Shown piece after piece: positions 19,430-28,491 of a stretch of DNA of 64,000 nucleotides. How positions within the stretch are numbered: the stretch's first letter is position 1; every line of letters begins with the position of its first letter. Location: contig OY821519.1 in the NCBI GenBank assembly GCA_963682025.1, positions 158,129,056 to 158,193,055 on the forward strand. Direction: 5' to 3'. A model generated the notes under the pieces. It was not told where the DNA came from. It ran no database searches and was given only the letters and a program-made list of their open reading frames with translations. Source of the DNA: Cordilura impudica. Taxonomy: Eukaryota; Arthropoda; Insecta; Diptera; Scathophagidae. A program made the translations under genes and the position numbers.

Positions 19430-19604
19430 AATCAACGAGGTAATCTCAGCTACATCCCAAGCACCAACAGCAGTAAGCATAAGTCTTGAAATTGTAATTT
19501 TTGTCTGCGTAGTGGTGACAGTAATAGTAATAATGAAATATTTGCGCAAATATGTGAAAAAACAGATACGAAGACATAGTATAAGAGCTGGTTTACAGCA
19601 ATAA
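19410..19604 (+). CDS. Gypsy pre-gag ORF 2, myristoyl-type small membrane protein
   Basis: 64 residues starting MGSTQTK, which fits an N-myristoylation signal (Gly2, Ser/Thr downstream). A strong hydrophobic helix follows at residues 25-43 (ISLEIVIFVCVVVTVIVIMK), then a short basic tail (KKQIRRHSIR). It therefore looks like a tiny single-pass membrane protein. It overlaps the end of the previous ORF and lies about 230 bp before gag, separated by a (TA)n run. The role is not known to me; membrane targeting of particles is a reasonable guess. Confidence 0.6.
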   Translation: MGSTQTKINEVISATSQAPTAVSISLEIVIFVCVVVTVIVIMKYLRKYVKKQIRRHSIRAGLQQ

Positions 19605-19684
19605 CTTCAAAATCACACTGGTAGAAAAAAGAAGAAAAATGTTTGAATAAATAAAATTTTAAGATAAAATTTAAAACATGTAAA

Positions 19685-19726
<42 letters not shown>

Positions 19727-19830
19727 ACAGATTTAATCAAAAATTATAAAAATAAATAAAAATATATAAATGTTTAATACTAAGAATAAATAAATTAAAG
19801 AAAAAGAAAATTTAATAATTGTTATTTCTC

Positions 19831-21087
19831 ATGGATTCAATATTAAAATCATTAGAGTCAATATTGGTAAATGCAAGAAAGTCTATAGGTCGTCCATACT
19901 CTTTAGAAACTGTTTCAGCAAAGAGGTTAGAGATACAAGGTTTAGAAAAAGAATTAGAAAATATCTTAACAGAGTCAAACATTACAGAACGACAAAGTAT
20001 AAAAATATCGGAAAAATTTAGGAAATTAAGAGACGAAGCATTAGAATTGTTGACACAACATTCAAAAAATAAGGTTATACCGGATAAACAACAAATTGTG
20101 ACAATGGAGTCCATGGACATAAATGAAATATCTGCTGTAATTAAGCTGATTAACATTTTTACGGGAAAAAAGAGCGAACTGAATAGCTTTGTTACAAGTG
20201 TAGAATTAGTATATGAAACAATACCAGCGACGAAACAAAATGCTTTTTTCAATTTCGTATTCAAATCACGTTTGGATACAAAAGTTCAAAATATGGTAAG
20301 ACAAGAAACTATTCCAACGACTATAACAGAATTAATTACGGCATTGAAGACGACATACAGACCAGTTGGAAGTTCGAACAATGTTTTAAATAAGGTTTCC
20401 AGATTGAAAGGTGAATCGGTTAGAGAATTCGCGAACAAAATACAAGAGTTGATTTCGGAATTGAACGAGATCCAAATATTGGAAGTCGGGGAGACAGATA
20501 GAGCTTCTATAGTAAGAACAAATAACGTAATGGCGTTTAATACTTTCAAAAATGGTCTGAGAGATCAGCAAATCTTATCAACCATAAACGCCAGTAGGGT
20601 TACAAATTTCGTTGATGCATTGAAAATTGCAGAAGAGTCTGAGATGAATTCTTCACAGAGACAAATATTGTATGCTGCGAATGGCTATGCTGCAAATAGA
20701 CAGCAACGGTCGAAATGTAATAAATGTGGTTCAGTACACGGCAATATATGTCCAGCCAACGGGGCAAAATGTAATAAATGTGGAAAGTTTAACCACTATG
20801 CGAAAGTTTGTCGTTCAGGTAATCAAAATCATGTCAGAAACAACGGACGAGATAATAACAATAATAGGAATAACAGAAATGTCAACAGAAGTAATAATAA
20901 TAATTACCGTAATAATGGTAATAACAGGGGTAATAATAATAATTACCGTAACAATGGAAATAACAATGGAAACAACAACAACATGGGAAACAGTAATAGA
21001 AGTTTCAATATACATAGAGCAGAGACTCAGGGAAACTTCCAGATGCCGGAGATTACACAGAGAGAATCTCCAGGGGGCATGAATTAG
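19831..21087 (+). CDS. gag: Gypsy Gag polyprotein
   Basis: 418 residues from the ATG at 19,831; the same frame is open slightly further upstream without an ATG. The N-terminal half is helical and capsid-like (residues about 100-260). Two zinc knuckles follow near residues 290-325: CNKCGSVHGNIC, with tighter than usual spacing, and the canonical CNKCGKFNHYAKVC. The C-terminal tail (about residues 330-400) is dominated by Asn and Arg repeats such as NNNNYRNNGNN and should bind nucleic acid. The product would form the particle shell. Pol follows in another frame after a short gap. Confidence 0.9.
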   Translation: MDSILKSLESILVNARKSIGRPYSLETVSAKRLEIQGLEKELENILTESNITERQSIKISEKFRKLRDEALELLTQHSKNKVIPDKQQIVTMESMDINEISAVIKLINIFTGKKSELNSFVTSVELVYETIPATKQNAFFNFVFKSRLDTKVQNMVRQETIPTTITELITALKTTYRPVGSSNNVLNKVSRLKGESVREFANKIQELISELNEIQILEVGETDRASIVRTNNVMAFNTFKNGLRDQQILSTINASRVTNFVDALKIAEESEMNSSQRQILYAANGYAANRQQRSKCNKCGSVHGNICPANGAKCNKCGKFNHYAKVCRSGNQNHVRNNGRDNNNNRNNRNVNRSNNNNYRNNGNNRGNNNNYRNNGNNNGNNNNMGNSNRSFNIHRAETQGNFQMPEITQRESPGGMN

Positions 21088-21127
21088 AGACAAAAAGAAT
21101 ATTTAAAATATCATCGAATCTTAGAAA

Positions 21128-21874
21128 TTGCATCGAACTGAATATATTGGATACGAATACCGCGTTAACATTTTTAATAGACACAGGAGCGGATGTCTCT
21201 TTGTGCAAACAAAATTTTTTTACCGTTACGATGTAGATTCGGATGATGACTGTTGTTTAACAGGGATATCAAGGGAACAAGTTAGATCTATTGGTTCCAC
21301 AATGATAAAGATAAATATAAATGATACAATAATAGAACACAAAGTGCAATTAGTAGAAGATGATTTTCCAATAAACACTGACGGAATCCTAGGTAGAAAT
21401 TTCCTATCAAAATTCAAATGTAGTATAGACTATGATAAATACATATTAACATTTACCATGAATAACGAGAACATAATCATTCCGATACATGACGATATAG
21501 TTGCCATAAATCACATAAAAATTCCACCAAGAAGCAAAATAATAGTACCTTTTGATATAGATATAAAGGAAGACAAAATTATAATAAATAGGGAAATCAT
21601 TGAAGGTGTGTATTTGGCAAATACCATAATACCAAAAGATGGCAATAAACACATAAAAATTCTTAATGTAACAAATGATAAGGTGACAATCAAAAATCTT
21701 AGAGTGGAAACTATGCCACTGGAGAATTATGAAATTTTTAGAATTGATAAGAACACAAATAAAAGTCATGATTCGTATTCGGAAAGTAGATTTAAAAAGC
21801 TGTTAGAGAATTTGGATCTAAATAGTACAGACAAAGAAAGTCAAAGTGAGCTTGAAAATATTATAAAAAGGTAA
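21128..21874 (+). pseudogene. pol: Gypsy pol, protease region, frameshifted
   Basis: This open frame holds the C-terminal part of the aspartic protease (flap-like GISREQVRSIG and ILGRNFL) and the linker to the reverse transcriptase. The catalytic motif LIDTGADVSLC lies just upstream at 21,170-21,205 in a different frame, so the protease is split by a frame change near the A/T run at 21,208-21,222. A second frame change occurs near 21,865, before the RT. Either can be mutation or homopolymer error; they are not at a place where programmed shifting is expected. Confidence 0.85.
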
Positions 21875-21881
21875 TTTCTAC

Positions 21882-24731
21882 AAGCAAACAATTAGCCTAC
21901 ATGATAACAAACCAGTTTATATAAAAAATTATCGTTTACCTCATGCACAAACGGAAGAAATAAATTTCAAAGTACAAAATTTATTAGATGATGGTATAAT
22001 AGAACCATCTATTAGCCCTTATAATGCTCCTTTATTATTAGTTCCAAAAGGGGAACATACTGATCTAAAAAAATGGAGACTAGTAGTAGATTTCAGAAAA
22101 CTTAATGACAAAGTTGTCAATGATAAATTTCCACTAACAAGGTTAGATGATGTCTTGGACAAACAAGGTAGAGCAAAATATTTTTCAACGCTGGATATGA
22201 CAAGTTCATTCCACCAAATTGAACTAGATAAAAAATCACGTCCATATACTGCTTTTTCAACGACAGATGGTCATTACCAGTATAGGAGACTACCATTTGG
22301 TTTAAAGATATCATCAAATAGTTTTCAACGAATGTTGACAATCGCTTTATCAGGTTTGGATTCTGAAGCATTTTTATACGTAGACGATATAATTATTTTC
22401 GGATGCAGTTTGAAGCATCACAATGCAAACCTGGTAAAAGTTTTGGATAGATTGACCAAATATAATTTAAAACTTAATGCAAATAAATGCTGTTTTCTAA
22501 AACCTAAAGTTGTATATCTTGGTCACTTAATAACTTCAGAGGGTATAAAACCAGATCCTGGTAAATTTAGTGCGATACACAAGTATCCGATACCTAAAAA
22601 TGCCGATGACGTAAGAAGATTCGTTGCATTTTGTAACTACTACAGAAGATTTATTGCAAATTTTGCGGACATAGCAAGTTGTTTAAATGAATTACTTAAA
22701 AAGGGAATAAAATTCGAATGGACGGAAAAACGTCAATCTTCTTTTGAAACATTAAAACAGAAGCTGATAAGTCCGCCAGTCCTACAGTATCCAAATTTCG
22801 ACAAACCTTTTATTTTGACAACCGATGCATCTGATTTTGCACTCGGAGCAGTTTTGTCACAAGGTGAAATTGGCGAAGATATGCCAATATCATATGCAAG
22901 TCGATCTTTGAATAAGCATGAGAAGAATAAACCAGTAATAGAAAAGGAATTACTTGGTATACATTGGGGCATACAGTTTTTCAGACCCTATTTGTATGGT
23001 AGAAAATTTATAGTGGTAACTGACCACAGGCCACTAGTTGCTTTATTTTCACATATAAACCCAAGCTCGAAGTTGACTAGAATACGTTTGGAATTGTCAG
23101 ATTATGATTTTGATATAGTGTATAAGAAGGGAATAAATACTAATGCAGACGCACTTTCCAGAATCAATCTGGACTCAGATTTACTAAAAACAATGATACC
23201 TCCAAGGATCGATGAATCCGTTAAAAAAGCATTGGTGATTACAAGAGGAATGAAAAACAAAGAAACAAATGAAAAAGCTAGGAAAGCTGATGATAAAATT
23301 AAAAGTGATAAAGCTAAAAGTGAGGAAAGGATAAATGTGACAGCCGACACGGAGTCTGAGCGACTCGTGATATGGGACTGTACATCAATAAATGACATAG
23401 CGCGCGCGAATAGGATAAAGTTTAAATTAGACACAAGGTGCACCACACAAATAAAGATTGAAGACAATAGTAGTCTCAATGAAATGGCCATAAGATGTAG
23501 CGATAATCCATATTATTTAGATAATATACTGGAGAAACTACCATCGGTATTAGAGAAGTTGAATTACAAAGGTTACGCTCTCGAGAAGGGTGATAACATA
23601 TTCAACATAGTGACACATGAGAGATTCAAAGAAATCTTGAACAGAAACAAAGAAACTGACGTCAGAATATTGTTATATAGAAATCCTCAATACATAAAAG
23701 ATGAAAATAGAAAGAAACAATTAATAGAAGCTTATCACGATACACCATGCGGAGGACATTTCGGAGTTAAAAAAACGCTAATCCGTTTAAAACAAAAATA
23801 CATATGGAAAAATATGTATAAAATGGTAAAACAATTTGTAAGAACGTGTGATCTTTGCCAAAGAAACAAGCAAATCAGACACACAAGAGAACCATTAGAA
23901 AAGACTGACACACCATGTCAAAGTTTCGAAACCATAGTAATTGATACAGTGGGTCCACTGAGACCATCAGAAAATTACAGATACATACTGACTATGCAGT
24001 GTGAGTTAACGAAATATGTAATGGCCTGTCCAATGATGACTAAAGAAGCAAAATCTGTAGCAGAAGCACTTGTTGAGAACGTCATCCTGAAACATGGATT
24101 ATTCAAAACATTGAAATCGGACAAGGGGACTGAATTTACAAATCAACTAATGAAGGAGATATGTGAATTGTTGAAGGTGGAACAGACATTTTCAACTCCT
24201 TATCATCATGAAACACTTGGAACTGTTGAGAGAAATCACAGAGTTTTAAATGAATATTTTCTATCCTTTGTTAATGATGATGATTGGAATTCATGGATAC
24301 CATATTATACATTCGCATACAATACTACTCCACACGTTGACAACAATTATTCACATTTTGAACTGATTTTTAGCAAATTACCGAACTTGCCTAGTGACGA
24401 AATACATAACAGAGATAAAATATACAATTTCGAAAATTACTCAAATGAACTAAGAATTAGATTGAAATATTCATTGGAAAATGCAAGGAAAATAATAGAG
24501 AAAGTCAAAATGAAAAGAACGAAAGATTCTTTAGCTAACACAAATAGCATAGACTTAGAAATAGGGGACTTGGTATTAGTAAGAGTAGGAAACAGAAAAA
24601 AGAGTGAACCACCTTACGACGGTCCATATGAAATAGTAGAAATAAAAAATTTAAATGTAAACATAAAAGTTGGAAATAAAATAAAAACAGTACATAAAAA
24701 TTTATTAAAGAAATATTATACAAGAACATAA
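21882..24731 (+). CDS. pol: Gypsy pol, RT-RNase H-integrase region
   Basis: About 950 codons are open without interruption. In order: reverse transcriptase with RLPFGLK and the catalytic YVDD at about residue 165; RNase H starting TTDASDFALGAVLSQ near residue 313; integrase with an HHCC zinc domain around residues 615-665; the DDE core with Asp in VIDTVGP (about 687), Asp in SDKGTEF (about 746) and Glu in GTVERNH (about 782); and a GPY-type module (DGPYEIVEI) near the end. No chromodomain is visible. The start is set just after the upstream frameshift, since no ATG is expected here. This half looks functional, but it is cut off from gag and protease by the shifts upstream. Confidence 0.93.
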   Translation, partial: KQTISLHDNKPVYIKNYRLPHAQTEEINFKVQNLLDDGIIEPSISPYNAPLLLVPKGEHTDLKKWRLVVDFRKLNDKVVNDKFPLTRLDDVLDKQGRAKYFSTLDMTSSFHQIELDKKSRPYTAFSTTDGHYQYRRLPFGLKISSNSFQRMLTIALSGLDSEAFLYVDDIIIFGCSLKHHNANLVKVLDRLTKYNLKLNANKCCFLKPKVVYLGHLITSEGIKPDPGKFSAIHKYPIPKNADDVRRFVAFCNYYRRFIANFADIASCLNELLKKGIKFEWTEKRQSSFETLKQKLISPPVLQYPNFDKPFILTTDASDFALGAVLSQGEIGEDMPISYASRSLNKHEKNKPVIEKELLGIHWGIQFFRPYLYGRKFIVVTDHRPLVALFSHINPSSKLTRIRLELSDYDFDIVYKKGINTNADALSRINLDSDLLKTMIPPRIDESVKKALVITRGMKNKETNEKARKADDKIKSDKAKSEERINVTADTESERLVIWDCTSINDIARANRIKFKLDTRCTTQIKIEDNSSLNEMAIRCSDNPYYLDNILEKLPSVLEKLNYKGYALEKGDNIFNIVTHERFKEILNRNKETDVRILLYRNPQYIKDENRKKQLIEAYHDTPCGGHFGVKKTLIRLKQKYIWKNMYKMVKQFVRTCDLCQRNKQIRHTREPLEKTDTPCQSFETIVIDTVGPLRPSENYRYILTMQCELTKYVMACPMMTKEAKSVAEALVENVILKHGLFKTLKSDKGTEFTNQLMKEICELLKVEQTFSTPYHHETLGTVERNHRVLNEYFLSFVNDDDWNSWIPYYTFAYNTTPHVDNNYSHFELIFSKLPNLPSDEIHNRDKIYNFENYSNELRIRLKYSLENARKIIEKVKMKRTKDSLANTNSIDLEIGDLVLVRVGNRKKSEPPYDGPYEIVEIKNLNVNIKVGNKIKTVHKNLLKKYYTRT

Positions 24732-25159
24732 AAATATATTGTAAACTATAAGATCGTAAAATTAAGAATAACATTAAACTATACAAACCTCAAATTTAAG
24801 ATAAACAAAAAAAAAAAAAAAACATAGAAATATATTGTAAGCTGTAAGAATAGAATTAAAACATACAAAAAAGAAAATAAACAAAAATAGTATGTTAAGA
24901 TAATATAAACAAACTTATAAATTATGTCAATTAAATCTAAATTCTGTACTGTAAACAGAAAAGTTATTGAACAAATTTTTAAGAACTATACAAAAATAAG
25001 AAAAATCAAATTACAAACCAATTAACAAAAAATTAATGAACAAAATTTTTTATGATAAATATACAAAAATAAAGAAGATAAAATTCAAATTACAAAATAT
25101 TTATATTAAATCAGAAAAAATCCCATAATTTATGTAAACAAAATTATAAGATTTTTTCT
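24732..25159 (+). other. Gypsy 3' untranslated region
   Basis: AT-rich, with about 90-bp sections that resemble each other (ATAGAAATATATTGTAAGC and AAAATATATTGTAAAC). There is no ORF, and specifically no env frame. Confidence 0.6.
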
Positions 25160-25171
25160 TGAGGATAAGGG
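25160..25171 (+). promoter_or_regulatory. Polypurine tract of gypsy element
   Basis: GAGGATAAGGG lies directly before the 3' LTR and would prime plus-strand synthesis. Confidence 0.75.
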
Positions 25172-25876
25172 TGTCGTATATGTAGTACATTTATGTATAA
25201 ATGTATGTAAGCACAATGAGGTGCTAGTAAAACAAAATCAAAACAAACAAACCTACATACACACACACGTACATTGGCTAGCGACAGTAAAATGTACAAC
25301 AGAAAATATCAAGTGGATATTGGGGTAGGTCAAGCGACGTTAATAAATGTCTCAGTGTGTTTGTTTGACTAAGCGGGTTACAGTTACAAAGCAATGCAAT
25401 CGAATAGAGTTGATTGATCGACATGTAGATCAACTATATTTGATTTCATGTGTAAACCGAATACAATGCATGTGTTAGTGTATTGTATCGGCATGTACTT
25501 TAACCAGTACAATTCCACTCTCTTTGTTTGGAATTGTACTCAATGTATGAAAATAATTTTAATAGAAGAACCACCCAAAATTCATAGTCGCCTGGTACAA
25601 TTGTACATATTTATGTTTATACTAATATTAAAAATAGAGTTAGAACAAAATTATAATTATGGAGTGACTTTAGAAAGCCACACCCAAAACTATTTTAGAA
25701 TCACTCACAATTGTTAGTTTATAAGCAGGGACTTTATTAAATAAAGAACGCTTTTTATTCCAACAACCGAACAATACAGATGTCTAATTATTTGAACGCT
25801 CACACGATGATATAAATCCAAGCAACGATGCATAATTTCAACTAATAAAATAAATCATCATTCTTTTTCCATTATA
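25172..25876 (+). repeat. 3' LTR of gypsy element
   Basis: Same length as the 5' LTR and about 99% identical by eye. It is followed by GTAT (25,877-25,880), the target duplication. Confidence 0.95.
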
Positions 25877-25911
25877 GTATACACGGGCTGGTCTTTTATT
25901 TCATACGTTTT

Positions 25912-26750
25912 TATACCTTCCACTCCAGTGTGCAGAGGGTATATATAAGTTTGTCATTCCGTTTGTAATAATTAGAAAAAAAAAATCTGGACCCCATAAT
26001 ATATATATATTTGTGATCCTTATAACAAGCGGAGTTGATATAGCGATGTCCGGCTGTCCGTCTGTGGAAATCACGATGACGGCTTCAATCGGGCAAGTAG
26101 GTTGCTCGTTGGTAAAAAAAATGATTCACTAACATCCTGAAAAGTTTGCTATTTAAAATCGTCCAAATCGGTTTATCTGGTCCCTAGAATTGAACGATGG
26201 AGTAAAAAAAGTCTTGAAAAAATATGATTTGACTATGTTGTTCTTGTCGCGATAACGTTCTCAATAGGACAGCTAGGGTGCTTGTTGTTAGTGAGAATGA
26301 TACACCAACATCATGAGAAGGTTTCCGTTTTTTAAATCGTGACAATAGGTTTCATAGGTGCCGAGAAATCACTGAAAAGGTAAAAAATATGATGTTTTCC
26401 TATATTGTTATTCTAAATTTTGTATTTTGACACAGCTTTACTTGTTGTTTTTATGGTGGTAATAATATAAAAATTCACCAATAGCAACATATTATGGTGT
26501 AATATTTAAGTTAGTTAATTAATAAAAGAAACTATAATAAATCAGTATCAATATTCTGCGATTTTTATAAGATCACAAAATATTACAAATTGATACATAC
26601 ATATTACTGTTGCAAATATCAAAATACTATTAATAACATTCATATATTCTGTATATGTATATCGATAATAAGCGCATATTAAAAATAAAAATAATATAAA
26701 TATAAATTATTTTATTTATACAAAATACTGCAATTTTTAGGGTTGCAAAA
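25912..26750 (+). repeat. Fly interspersed repeat, copy 2
   Basis: Diverged copy of 16,492-17,530 in the same orientation, beginning TACCTTCCACTCCAGTGTGC. One copy lies on each side of the gypsy element, about 1.2 kb and 35 bp from its ends. Confidence 0.8.
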
Positions 26751-26937
26751 AATAGTATGATTTTAAGGGTTATACTTTTGGTACATACTTGCATTCAAAA
26801 GTAGTAGTGAAACCATAAAATTTTACCCTGTAAAAAATTGGTGTTTAAAAAAAATTTTTTTCTCAGATGATATAATATAATATAGATGTCAATAATATTT
26901 AATTATAATCATTTTTAAAATGTACTATTTAATGTTT

Positions 26938-27061
26938 GGCGCAGGCAAACTTCATTCCCGGACTACCGGGAATTTAATGCACGAGTTATTCCGCATTAGG
27001 AATAATCGCGGAGCTCAGCTCAATCAATGTGCAATGATTAAGCCTCGCCCTGGGAAACATG
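26938..27061 (-). ncRNA. U1 snRNA-like fragment, left copy (5'-truncated)
   Basis: Read on the minus strand, this follows U1 snRNA from stem-loop II to the 3' end. It matches CCCAGGGCGAGGCTTA, CATTGCAC, GCGATTATTCCTAATG, TAACTCGTGC and a 3' stem ending in GGCGTTCGC-like sequence. The 5' part with the splice-site-pairing ACTTACCTG is absent. The Sm site is damaged (AAATTCCCGG instead of AATTTNTGG), so it should not make a working snRNP. Identification is from memory of U1. Confidence 0.75.
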
Positions 27062-27078
27062 TGTTCATGCTTCCCTTT

Positions 27079-27469
27079 TGTTTAAGTACAATTTAATATT
27101 TTCTTTGTACTTTTCCGCCTTTGAGTCAATTAGCCATTTTTGGGTTAATTCTGGGTTAAAATCTATGAAACTCCTTTTTTTATACATCGTTGAAAGGAGT
27201 GTTTACATAGATTTTAACTAGTAAAACCGTTAACGGTGCTTAGATATTGCTCGCCACCTTCTCTCTTTTATTTTTTAACTTATAAAATCAATCGTTTTGG
27301 TACCTTCGTACAATTCGTACACATAAACACCATCCGCTGTGCATATTTTTAAAAAAAGGTAATACATTTGTATATACAAATAAAATAGAGATTTTATTTT
27401 CTCTACTTATAAAACCTAAAATTAAATTGTGTTTTATTTTTTATATATTTTTTGCTACATACGCAAACA
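27079..27469 (+). repeat. 5' LTR of BEL/Pao element
   Basis: Starts TGTTTAAGTAC and ends ACGCAAACA (TG...CA). Confidence 0.96.
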
Positions 27470-27471
27470 TT

Positions 27472-27489
27472 TGGTCCTGCGAACCGGAT
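27472..27489 (+). promoter_or_regulatory. BEL primer-binding site
   Basis: TGGTCCTGCGAACCGG begins two bases after the LTR, the usual place for tRNA pairing. I have not identified the tRNA. Confidence 0.6.
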
Positions 27490-28491
27490 CCTGAGGAAAA
27501 ATTTGGAAAATTTTTAAAAATTATTAATTTCAACATTCCCACAGCCTTCATCTTGTCAACACCAGCAAGAACCTGCAAAAACAACCTTTCGCTGCAACTA
27601 CAATTTACATCAAATTTAAACTAAAGGTGCGTATAGTTCAGTTTTTTTTATGTGTGAGCAAATCAAAAAATTTAAGATTTAAAAAGTGTATAATAAAAAT
27701 TAATTTAAAAATAAAAAAGTTTCATCGTTATTGAAATACTATTTTTTTTTGCATACTTTTCGTTTTACAACCCTACGCGTTACGTTACATTACGTGTATA
27801 TTCTTTACGTGGACGGTGACATTAATTATATCGTGTTTGTTTTAATCGAAAATAAAAAGAAAAAGCCGTCGGGATTTTTAAAAAGTGTTTAGTGCAAGTA
27901 ATAATATAAATAATCATATCGTGTTTGTTTTATTCGAAGGAAAGAGAAAAAGCCGTCGGGATTTTTAAAAAAAGTGTTTAGTGCAAATAATAATAATTTA
28001 AACAGATTTACATTTAAACATAACTAAATCGGTTTTTTTTTCCTTTGTGTTATACATATACGCTCACGCGAACGTTTTTTTTTTTTCGTGTTTAAACTGC
28101 TTAAGCTGAGTAGTTTTTATTTCTCTATACGTTCACGCGTTGGTTTTTTTTGTGTTTATGCTCAAGAGTGTGTTCATTTCTCTTCACACTAATATATACG
28201 CACACGCATTGTGTTGGTTTGTTTTTTCTATAACATTGTTAGTCACCCTACTGTCCGTTTTAGTCGCGACATATCCAGTGTGTTTTTTATTAATTTTTTT
28301 TTTCCAAATTTTGGTTTTGCTTCTAATTTGTTAAAATAATACCACATATTAAGAAAATAAAATTTTTTTTTTAATATAGTTTTATATTATTAGCTTATAA
28401 TATATTATTATTTTTTCGGATTTTTTTTAAACGAATTTTTATATTGTTATTTAAATTAAATTAACTTATTTTAAAATAAATTCGAACCAAA
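27490..28491 (+). other. BEL untranslated leader with internal duplication
   Basis: About 1 kb. A segment of roughly 75 bp at 27,832-27,905 repeats at 27,918-27,990; shared landmarks are CGTGTTTGTTTT, AAAAAGCCGTCGGGATTTTT and AGTGTTTAGTGCAA. Later parts carry repeated CGCTCACGCG-type stretches near 28,060-28,140. No convincing short gene is seen. Confidence 0.7.

Larger units (their letters stand above)
17699..25876 (+). mobile_element. Ty3/gypsy LTR retrotransposon
   Basis: A full-length element: LTRs 17,699-18,403 and 25,172-25,876 (705 bp each), target duplication GTAT on both sides, a primer-binding site starting TGG directly after the 5' LTR, and a polypurine tract before the 3' LTR. 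Gene order is two small ORFs, gag, then pol (protease, RT, RNase H, integrase); no env follows. The LTRs differ at about six positions that I could find, so insertion was recent. Pol has two frameshifts, so this copy is probably non-autonomous. The pre-gag ORFs and lack of env recall the mdg1/412 group, from general knowledge. Confidence 0.95.

Noticed and set aside
21200..21225. Programmed ribosomal frameshift in the gypsy protease
   Set aside because: The break is inside the protease fold rather than at the gag-pol boundary, and a second break exists near 21,865; decay or sequencing error is simpler.
27427..27624. 65-codon ORF across the BEL LTR and leader
   Set aside because: Spans the LTR end and primer-binding site; no motif; the real gag-pol starts at 28,492.
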